From positions 1 to 35,557 of the forward strand of contig CANRKN010000010.1 of assembly GCA_947631215.1 (NCBI GenBank): DNA of 35,557 nt, read 5' to 3'. The position numbers and the translations under genes are program-made. The first letter of the stretch is position 1; each line of letters begins with the position of its first letter. Shown here in pieces: positions 30,111 to 35,557 of this stretch. The stretch is from an uncultured Oscillospiraceae bacterium (lineage in GTDB: Bacteria; Bacillota_A; Clostridia; Oscillospirales; Oscillospiraceae). The notes under the pieces were generated by a model. The model saw only the letters and a list, made by a program, of their open reading frames with translations. It was not told the DNA's origin and made no database searches.

Positions 30111-32544
30111 ACCGTATGTCGAATACGCTCCGGGCGGAGACGGTCCCAGGGGTGCCCCGCAGGACCTTCACCCGGCGGGTGCCGCCGTTCATGTCGAAAT
30201 AGTTGTCGGAAAGCACCGTGTCCGGGCCGCACTGGACTTCCACACTGCGGGCGTAGGCCTTGGCCGTGACCACCACTTCGTCCCCCTCCATATGGGCCTC
30301 CAGCCCGGGGTCAGAGAAGCGGAAGTGCTTGGGCGCGCAGAAGAGGACCGTCCCCCCGCCCACGGGTGCGCCCGCCTCATCGGTGAGGTCATAGGCGTAG
30401 TAGCAGCCGTAGGTGTCCTCATTGGAGAAGTCCTGCTCGTCCAGCCAGACAGCGGACAGGGCGGGGACGGTCACGTCGAAGGAACCCTCCCTTATGACCG
30501 AGGCGTCGGGCCGGCGCAGGGACCAGCGGACGGTGCCGTGGAAATCATTCATCGTCTCGTTGGACACATTGAGCCGGGCGGATTTCTTGAGCTGGAAGGG
30601 CTCGGCGTTCACGTTGGTGTCCTGGCTCAGTATGCCCTCCTCGTGGCAGGAGATGAGCACCGGCGCGAAGAACCGCCTGGCGTAATAGTGCAGGGCCTTC
30701 CACCGGCCGTAGTAATCGATACTGGACCAGCTGGCCACCGGCCAGCAGTCATTGAGCTGCCATATCACCGCGCCCATGCACCGGCCCCGGTGGCGGCGCC
30801 AGTGCTCCACGCCGTACTGCATGGCCTGGGCCTGCAAAAGCTGGGAGGCGTAGATGAGCCCGTCCAGGTCCCGGGGGTAGAGGTACATTTGAGATAAGTA
30901 CGACACGATGCGCCCGTTGGCGGAGGCGTTGCGCTGGTGCTTCTCCATGACGTAGGAAAACACGTTCCGGTCCTCCGGGGCGGTGAAGCTCTCCACGGTG
31001 GCGAGGCAGGGGAAGGACTGGAACCCGAACTCGGACACGTAGCGGAAGAGGTAGTTCCGGTAGTCGGTGAAGGGCTTCAGGCCGTGCCACACGTCCCAGT
31101 AGTGCACGTCGCCCCTGTTGGGGTCCTGGGGGGCGTCGAAGCTGCCGCCGCTGCTGGGGCTGGCGGGCCAGTAGAAGGCCTGGGGGTCCTCGGTTTTCAG
31201 GACCTTGGGGATGATGTACTCGTACATCTTAATATAGTCTGCCTTCTGCTTACAGGAGGAGACCCACTCGTTGTCCTGGGCAACGAATTCCTCCATCTCG
31301 TTGTTGCCGCACCACAGGGCCAGGGAGGGGTGGGAGCGCAGGCGGCGTACGTTGTCGATGAACTCCGCGGTGATATTGGCCTCGAAAGCCTCCGTCAGGT
31401 TATACACCGCGCAGGCGAACATGAAGTCCTGCCACACCAGCAGCCCCAGTTCGTCGCAGGCGTCGTAAAAATCGTCGGAGGGGTAATAGCCGCCGCCCCA
31501 GACCCGGACGCAGTTCATGTTGGCGGCCCGGGCGTCCTCCAGAAGGCGCCGGGTCCGCAACCGGGTCACCCGGGGCAGGAGGTTGTCCTCGGGGATGTAG
31601 TCCGCGCCCATGGCGAAGACGTCCACCCCGTTGACGCAGTGGGCGAAGCTCTCCCCGTGTTCGTCCTTTTTCCGGGACACGGTCATGGTCCGCAGGCCCA
31701 CCCGCTTTTCCCATGTGTCCAGCTCGCCGTCTGGGCCGGTGAGGGCCACATGGACCGTATACAGGGGCTGGTCCCCCAGGCCCGCGGGCCACCACAGCTT
31801 CGGTTCCGGGATGGGCAGGACGCAGTCCTCGCCGATGCTCTCCAATACCTTCCCGTCCGGGGCCGTGACGGTGACGGAAACGGCGGTGTCGCCGCCGGTG
31901 ACGCGGGTGACGTTCGTCTTGATCTCCAGCGCCACGGCGCCGTCCGCGTGGTGCTGGAGCACCAGCACGTCCCGGATGCGGGCAGTATCCACGCCGATGA
32001 TGCTGATATCCCGCCAGATGCCGGCGTCCGGCAGCCGGGGACCCCAGTCCCAGCCGAACATGCAGTGGGCTTTGCGGATGTGGGGGAAGCCAACCATGGC
32101 GTCGGAGGAGCCGTCCGCCCGGCTCCTGGCGTAGGCCTCCTTGATGAACTTGGTGGGGGAGGCGAAGGTTATCTGTATCTCATTCTCCCCGGGCCGGAGG
32201 AGGGCTTTCACGTCGAACTCCCACGTCCGGTGCATGTTGTCGGCATGGCCGGCCGCCTGGCCGTTCACGTAGACCGTGGCCAGAGTGTCCAGCCCCTCGC
32301 AGCGCAGATATACCCGGTCGCAGTTAAGCAATGCCCCGTCCACATCAAAAGCGCGGGTATAGGTGAAGTCGTGGTCCATCAGCTTCAGGGCCTCGTTCTC
32401 GTTGTCCCGGTAGAAGGGGTCGGGGATGAGGCCGGCGGTGAGCAGGTCGTGGTAGACCGAGCCGGGCACCGTGGCGGGGACGGCGGTAAAGGCGCCGCCG
32501 GACACGTCCAGGGTCCAAGGTCCGTTCAGGGAGAGCATTTTCAT
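30109..32544 (-). CDS. GH2 family beta-mannosidase (811 aa)
   Basis: Cytoplasmic exo-glycosidase releasing mannose from beta-mannosides. An N-terminal jelly-roll sugar-binding domain ('LNGPWTLDV', 'VPGSVYHDLL', 'DFTYTRAF', 'VYVNG') and a beta-sandwich precede the (beta/alpha)8 barrel. Acid/base Glu416 is in 'LWCGNNEMEE' and nucleophile Glu505 in 'YVSEFGFQSFP'. 'GVDVFAMGADYIPEDNLLPR' and 'RVWGGGYYPSDDFYDACDE' are typical of GH2 beta-mannosidases rather than beta-galactosidases. The start ATG 32544 has GGAGGT 7 nt upstream; the frame stays open farther upstream but crosses the promoter. Its promoter (32594-32622) overlaps repeated operator-like sites shared with the divergent LacI gene, so induction by a mannoside is likely. 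Confidence 0.93.
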   Translation of the reverse strand: MKMLSLNGPWTLDVSGGAFTAVPATVPGSVYHDLLTAGLIPDPFYRDNENEALKLMDHDFTYTRAFDVDGALLNCDRVYLRCEGLDTLATVYVNGQAAGHADNMHRTWEFDVKALLRPGENEIQITFASPTKFIKEAYARSRADGSSDAMVGFPHIRKAHCMFGWDWGPRLPDAGIWRDISIIGVDTARIRDVLVLQHHADGAVALEIKTNVTRVTGGDTAVSVTVTAPDGKVLESIGEDCVLPIPEPKLWWPAGLGDQPLYTVHVALTGPDGELDTWEKRVGLRTMTVSRKKDEHGESFAHCVNGVDVFAMGADYIPEDNLLPRVTRLRTRRLLEDARAANMNCVRVWGGGYYPSDDFYDACDELGLLVWQDFMFACAVYNLTEAFEANITAEFIDNVRRLRSHPSLALWCGNNEMEEFVAQDNEWVSSCKQKADYIKMYEYIIPKVLKTEDPQAFYWPASPSSGGSFDAPQDPNRGDVHYWDVWHGLKPFTDYRNYLFRYVSEFGFQSFPCLATVESFTAPEDRNVFSYVMEKHQRNASANGRIVSYLSQMYLYPRDLDGLIYASQLLQAQAMQYGVEHWRRHRGRCMGAVIWQLNDCWPVASWSSIDYYGRWKALHYYARRFFAPVLISCHEEGILSQDTNVNAEPFQLKKSARLNVSNETMNDFHGTVRWSLRRPDASVIREGSFDVTVPALSAVWLDEQDFSNEDTYGCYYAYDLTDEAGAPVGGGTVLFCAPKHFRFSDPGLEAHMEGDEVVVTAKAYARSVEVQCGPDTVLSDNYFDMNGGTRRVKVLRGTPGTVSARSVFDIR

Positions 32545-32560
32545 GGGAAGACCTCCGAAT

Positions 32561-32570
32561 ACGTTTTCGA
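32561..32570 (-). promoter_or_regulatory. Candidate LacI operator O1, downstream of GH2 promoter
   Basis: TCGAAAACGT on the minus strand matches the LacI-gene site ACGAAATCGT at 8 of 10 positions. It lies between the GH2 promoter and start codon, where a bound repressor would block elongation or loop to the other sites. Confidence 0.45.
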
Positions 32571-32593
32571 AAAGGGCGAAAAGTGCTAAATCG

Positions 32594-32622
32594 AATATAG
32601 AACAAAGTGTTGTGAAAGTCAA
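32594..32622 (-). promoter_or_regulatory. Sigma-A promoter of the GH2 beta-mannosidase gene
   Basis: On the minus strand TTGACT (32617-32622) and TATATT (32594-32599) are exactly 17 bases apart. The operator-like GAAATCGT adjoins the -35 box. Confidence 0.85.
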
Positions 32623-32631
32623 CGATTTCCG
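32622..32631 (-). promoter_or_regulatory. Candidate LacI operator O2 at the GH2 -35 box
   Basis: The plus-strand sequence ACGATTTCCG matches the reverse complement of ACGAAATCGT at its first eight positions. It abuts and overlaps by one base the -35 box of the GH2 promoter, a standard position for repression. Confidence 0.5.
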
Positions 32632-32732
32632 AGCCGGCCGGCGGGAAAATTTGTGCGGTTTGGGAAGGTTATTATGGAAACCATAGCAAAATGCGCAAAA
32701 GGAAGCGTTAAAAAATAAATTTTTTGAGCGTA

Positions 32733-32761
32733 TTGACAACCGGTGGCGTGCAAGCTATAAT
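32733..32761 (+). promoter_or_regulatory. Consensus sigma-A promoter of the LacI gene
   Basis: Perfect TTGACA (32733-32738) and TATAAT (32756-32761) boxes with a 17-base spacer. Such a strong promoter on a repressor gene usually implies tight autorepression, which fits the operator-like site just downstream. Confidence 0.9.
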
Positions 32762-32767
32762 GGCGTT

Positions 32768-32777
32768 ACGAAATCGT
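32768..32777 (+). promoter_or_regulatory. Candidate LacI operator O3 at the LacI transcription start
   Basis: ACGA-AA-TCGT is a perfect inverted repeat with a 2-base centre, located at the expected transcription start of the LacI gene. It matches O1 and O2 and suggests autoregulation. Confidence 0.6.
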
Positions 32778-32795
32778 TTTTGGAGGGGGCTTACC

Positions 32796-33803
32796 GTGGT
32801 CACGATCAAGGCTGTCGCAGAGCGCTGCGGCTGTTCCCCCGCCACGGTGAGCAAGGCGCTCAACGGCGCCCCCGACGTGGGCCACGAGATGGTGCGGCGC
32901 ATCCGCGCCGCCGCCGCGGAGATGGGCTATGTGCCCAACGCCGCCGCCCGGGCCCTGAAGACCGCCCGGACCTACAGCTTCGGCGTGGTATTCAAGGAGG
33001 CGTCCCAGGCGGGCCTGGCCCATGAATTCTTCAGCCTGCTCTTGAACGGCTTCAAGCGCCGGAGCGAGGAGCTGGGCTATGACATCTCCTTTATAGTCAA
33101 CCGCCTGGGGGACAGGGACTTCACCTACGCCGAGCACGCCCGCTACCGCCGTTATGACGGCGTGGCGGTCATCACGGTGGTACATAACGACCCCTACGTG
33201 CAGGAGCTGGCGGACAGCGGCATCCCCACGGTGACGGTGGACCTGGAATCCCCCGGCTGCGGGTGCGTGATGAGCGACAACGTCCGGGGCATGGCGGATA
33301 TTTTGAACTATGTATACGCCATGGGCCACCGCCGCGTGGCCTTCATCCACGGGGAGAGCACCCCGGTGACCCGGGTGCGGGTGGCGGCCTTTTACCGGGC
33401 CTGCGCCGGGCTGGGGCTCGCCATTCCCGAGGGATATGTTATAGAAACGAAGTACCACGACCCGCCCTCCGCGGGCGAGGCCACCCGGAAGCTGATGGCC
33501 CTTCACGAGCCTCCCACCTGCATCCTCTATCCCGACGACATCTCCTATCTGGGCGGCCGGAAGGCCCTGGGCGAGCTGGGATTGAGCATCCCCGGCGACG
33601 TGTCCGCCGTGGGATATGACGGCATCTTTTTGAGCCAGCTTCTGGACCCGAAGCTCACCACCCTGCGCCAGGACGCGGACCTGATGGGCGTGCGGGCGGC
33701 GGAGGAGCTGGCCCGGGCGGTGACTGAGGGCAAGGCCTATATCCCCGGCCGTGTCGTCATCCCCGGCGAGCTGCTGGAAGGGCAGACGGTAAAGAGACTC
33801 TAA
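32796..33803 (+). CDS. LacI-family transcriptional regulator (335 aa)
   Basis: The N-terminal LacI helix-turn-helix is 'VTIKAVAERCGCSPATVSKA' followed by the hinge helix 'NAAARALKT'. The rest (~60-335) is a periplasmic-binding-protein-like sugar sensor ('SFGVVFKEASQAGLAHEFF', 'YDGVAVITV', 'MGHRRVAFIHG', 'PTCILYPDDISYLGG', 'LTTLRQD'). The start is GTG 32796, 9 nt after GGAGG, because the DNA-binding domain begins exactly there; an in-frame ATG at 32724 is upstream of the promoter and cannot be used. It lies divergent from GH2 beta-mannosidase and upstream of a family 5 SBP gene. It probably represses both when no mannoside or similar oligosaccharide is present. Confidence 0.93.
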   Translation: MVTIKAVAERCGCSPATVSKALNGAPDVGHEMVRRIRAAAAEMGYVPNAAARALKTARTYSFGVVFKEASQAGLAHEFFSLLLNGFKRRSEELGYDISFIVNRLGDRDFTYAEHARYRRYDGVAVITVVHNDPYVQELADSGIPTVTVDLESPGCGCVMSDNVRGMADILNYVYAMGHRRVAFIHGESTPVTRVRVAAFYRACAGLGLAIPEGYVIETKYHDPPSAGEATRKLMALHEPPTCILYPDDISYLGGRKALGELGLSIPGDVSAVGYDGIFLSQLLDPKLTTLRQDADLMGVRAAEELARAVTEGKAYIPGRVVIPGELLEGQTVKRL

Positions 33804-33819
33804 TTTTAAAAAGTGCGCG

Positions 33820-33862
33820 AAAGCGGGTACCCGCTTTTCCATGGGATAGTCCCTATCCCATG
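33820..33862 (+). promoter_or_regulatory. Two consecutive hairpins between LacI and SBP genes (terminator or attenuator)
   Basis: The palindrome AAAGCGGGTACCCGCTTT (33820-33837) runs into TTCC, and CATGGGATAG-TCC-CTATCCCATG (33840-33862) follows at once. Either could end the LacI transcript or limit read-through into the SBP gene. No separate promoter for the SBP gene is clear in 33863-33913. Confidence 0.5.
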
Positions 33863-33926
33863 ATATGACTTCGCAGCCATGGTCCGGGAGCGGGCCACAA
33901 AATAAATTTTTATAGGAGGAACCCCA

Positions 33927-35557
33927 ATGAAGAAGCTCATCGCACTGGCGCTCGCTGTGATGATGGTCCTGAGCCTGTCCGTCACCGCGTTCGCCGCTGA
34001 GGGCGACGTCGTACTGCCCCGGGAAGAGACTCTCTACTTCGCCGGCCAGCAGTGGGGCACCGTCAACAGCTGGAACCCCATCGGCACCAACCAGAACAAC
34101 GCTATGGCCATCGCCGCCGGCGCCGGCCAGCGCGAGATCATGTTCGAGACGCTCTATATGTGGAACGTGCTGGACGGCAAGCTGTACGGCCTGCTGGCTA
34201 ACGACGACTACGCGTGGAACGACGACATGACTGCCCTGACCTTCACCATCAAGGACGCCGCCAAGTGGAACGACGGCTCCGACGTGACTGCCGCCGACGT
34301 CATCCGCACCTTCGACATCGGCGTGGAGATCGCCAACGGCACCGGCTCCAGCTACGGCCCCTTCATCGAGTCCATTGAGGGCGAGGGCAAGAGCGTCACC
34401 ATCAACGCTAAGCTCAATGACGCCGGCCAGCCTGTCAACCCCCTGAAGATCCTTGACTTCCTGGAGCTGACCATCATTGCCAACGCCGACTGGATCGACC
34501 AGGTCGTTGAGGCCTGCGGCGGCGACGCTACCGCCATCCTGAACGACGACGGCCTGAACGACGCCGGCGAGCTGGAAGTGCCCTACACCGGCCCCTACAC
34601 CCGTTACTTCGACGATGACCAGAAGGTCGTCTTCATCCGCGACGACAACTACTGGGGCCAGGACGCCTCCATGTGGGGCAAGCTGCCTGTTCCCAAGTAC
34701 ATCGCCCACACCATCTACGCCGACAACCCCGCCGGTGAGGTGGGCCTGAAGGAAGGCGAAGTCGACGTCTGCCAGCAGTTCATCGGCAACGTCCAGAACC
34801 TGTGGCTGGAGGACGGCCTGCCCATCTCCACCTACTATGAAGAGGCTCCCTACGGCGTGTGCCTGACCATGCCCACCGCGTGGTACAACATGAACATGCC
34901 CGTCATCGCCGAGAACCCCGCCCTGCGCAAGGCCATCGCCATGGCTGTGGACTATGACTCCATCATCGCCAACGCCATGACCAACCAGTCCCCCTCCTTC
35001 GCCGACGTGCCCAGGTCCCTGATGAACCCCACCGACGGCGAGCAGGCTCTGTATGACCACGACGCCGTGGCCGACCTGCAGTGGGCCGGCAACGACATCG
35101 ACGGCGCCAACGCCCTTCTGGACGAGGCCGGCCTTGTCGATACCGACGGCGACGGCATCCGCGAGTACAACGGCGAGAAGATCTCCCTGAACGCTGTGTG
35201 CCCCAACGGCTGGACCGACTGGCAGGCCTCCATGGAGCAGGTCGCCGCGGCCGGCGCCAAGATCGGCGTGGAGATCACCACTCTCTATCCTGAGTACTCC
35301 ATCTATCAGACCGTGTTCGTAGACCCCGATCAGACCGAGTATGCCATCTTCATGTGGTCCCCCGACGCCTCCACTCCCTCCAACCCCTGGACCCGTGTGA
35401 ACCAGTTCATGGGCATGGACTATGTGGGCATCCAGAACAACTGGTCCGGCAACTGGGGCCAGTATGAGAACGCTGAGGCTGACGCGCTGATCAAGCAGAT
35501 CCCCCTGACCACCGACGAGGCGGAGCTGAAGGATCTGTACACGCAGCTGACCGAGAT
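33927..35557 (+). CDS. Family 5 (oligosaccharide/peptide) ABC substrate-binding protein (partial, C-terminus off window)
   Basis: The start ATG 33927 follows AGGAGGA (33914-33920). The signal peptide MKKLIALALAVMMVLSLSVT-AFAA lacks a lipobox. The visible 543 residues are an SBP_bac_5 protein: 'GTVNSWNPIG', 'FETLYMWN', 'LTFTIKDAAKWNDGSDVTAADV', 'ALRKAIAMAVDYDSI', and the calcium-loop-like 'DTDGDGIREYNGE'. The family binds peptides, nickel or beta-linked oligosaccharides. With GH2, GH3, esterase and LacI genes beside it, an oligosaccharide such as a manno- or gluco-oligomer is the best guess. Permease and ATPase genes are expected just beyond the window. It lies 123 nt after the LacI gene, with hairpins in the gap. 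Confidence 0.92.
   Translation, partial: MKKLIALALAVMMVLSLSVTAFAAEGDVVLPREETLYFAGQQWGTVNSWNPIGTNQNNAMAIAAGAGQREIMFETLYMWNVLDGKLYGLLANDDYAWNDDMTALTFTIKDAAKWNDGSDVTAADVIRTFDIGVEIANGTGSSYGPFIESIEGEGKSVTINAKLNDAGQPVNPLKILDFLELTIIANADWIDQVVEACGGDATAILNDDGLNDAGELEVPYTGPYTRYFDDDQKVVFIRDDNYWGQDASMWGKLPVPKYIAHTIYADNPAGEVGLKEGEVDVCQQFIGNVQNLWLEDGLPISTYYEEAPYGVCLTMPTAWYNMNMPVIAENPALRKAIAMAVDYDSIIANAMTNQSPSFADVPRSLMNPTDGEQALYDHDAVADLQWAGNDIDGANALLDEAGLVDTDGDGIREYNGEKISLNAVCPNGWTDWQASMEQVAAAGAKIGVEITTLYPEYSIYQTVFVDPDQTEYAIFMWSPDASTPSNPWTRVNQFMGMDYVGIQNNWSGNWGQYENAEADALIKQIPLTTDEAELKDLYTQLTE

Overview
The window is GC-rich DNA from a low-diversity-repeat, Gram-positive type genome. Features pointing to an anaerobic gut member of the Bacillota (Clostridia, probably Oscillospirales) are AGGAGG ribosome sites, LytTR/AgrC-type two-component genes, cell-wall-anchored and FIVAR surface proteins, a class II tRNA-Ser, and GH2/GH3/LacI glycan genes. 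The taxon is an inference from gene content; no marker gene is present.

Layout. (1) 1-3089, minus: a partial secreted surface protein ending in FIVAR-like repeats. (2) 3307-3717: tRNA-Ser(GGA) with a clean sigma-A promoter, then a tandem structured repeat and a bidirectional terminator. (3) 3734-18206, minus: twelve closely spaced genes (gaps 4-76 nt) that read as one operon ending at that terminator. In transcription order they are an ABC ATPase with a C-terminal degenerate GHKL-like domain, five tandem circularly permuted substrate-binding proteins (SBPs), one amino-acid-type permease, a 1705-residue beta-helix wall-anchored protein, two tandem methyltransferase-STAS fusions, a 73-residue Cys-rich peptide with a double-glycine leader, and a small membrane protein. 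(4) 18207-20964: a LytTR response regulator, divergent from the operon and preceded by a G10 tract, converging on its GHKL sensor kinase, which carries an EF-hand-like loop. (5) 21146-25379, minus: a hybrid sensor kinase followed by a sugar-type lipoprotein SBP without permeases. (6) 25559-35557: glycan genes: alpha/beta hydrolase, GH3 glycosidase with inverted domain order, SGNH hydrolase, GH2 beta-mannosidase, LacI regulator, and a partial family 5 SBP.

How they may work together. The operon in (3) is the best candidate for an undescribed system. It couples solute binding and uptake to STAS and GHKL-like domains (the RsbV/RsbW partner-switch pair in other systems), methyltransferases, a possible RiPP-like precursor and a surface protein, with a two-component system beside it that may control it. 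Region (6) looks like a beta-mannoside/beta-glucoside utilisation locus. Its LacI protein probably represses its own promoter and the divergent GH2 promoter through a repeated CGAAAWCGT-like operator.

All functional calls rest on reading motifs by eye. No database search was run. Several very long frames lie opposite the real genes and are judged to be antisense shadows of GC-rich coding sequence.
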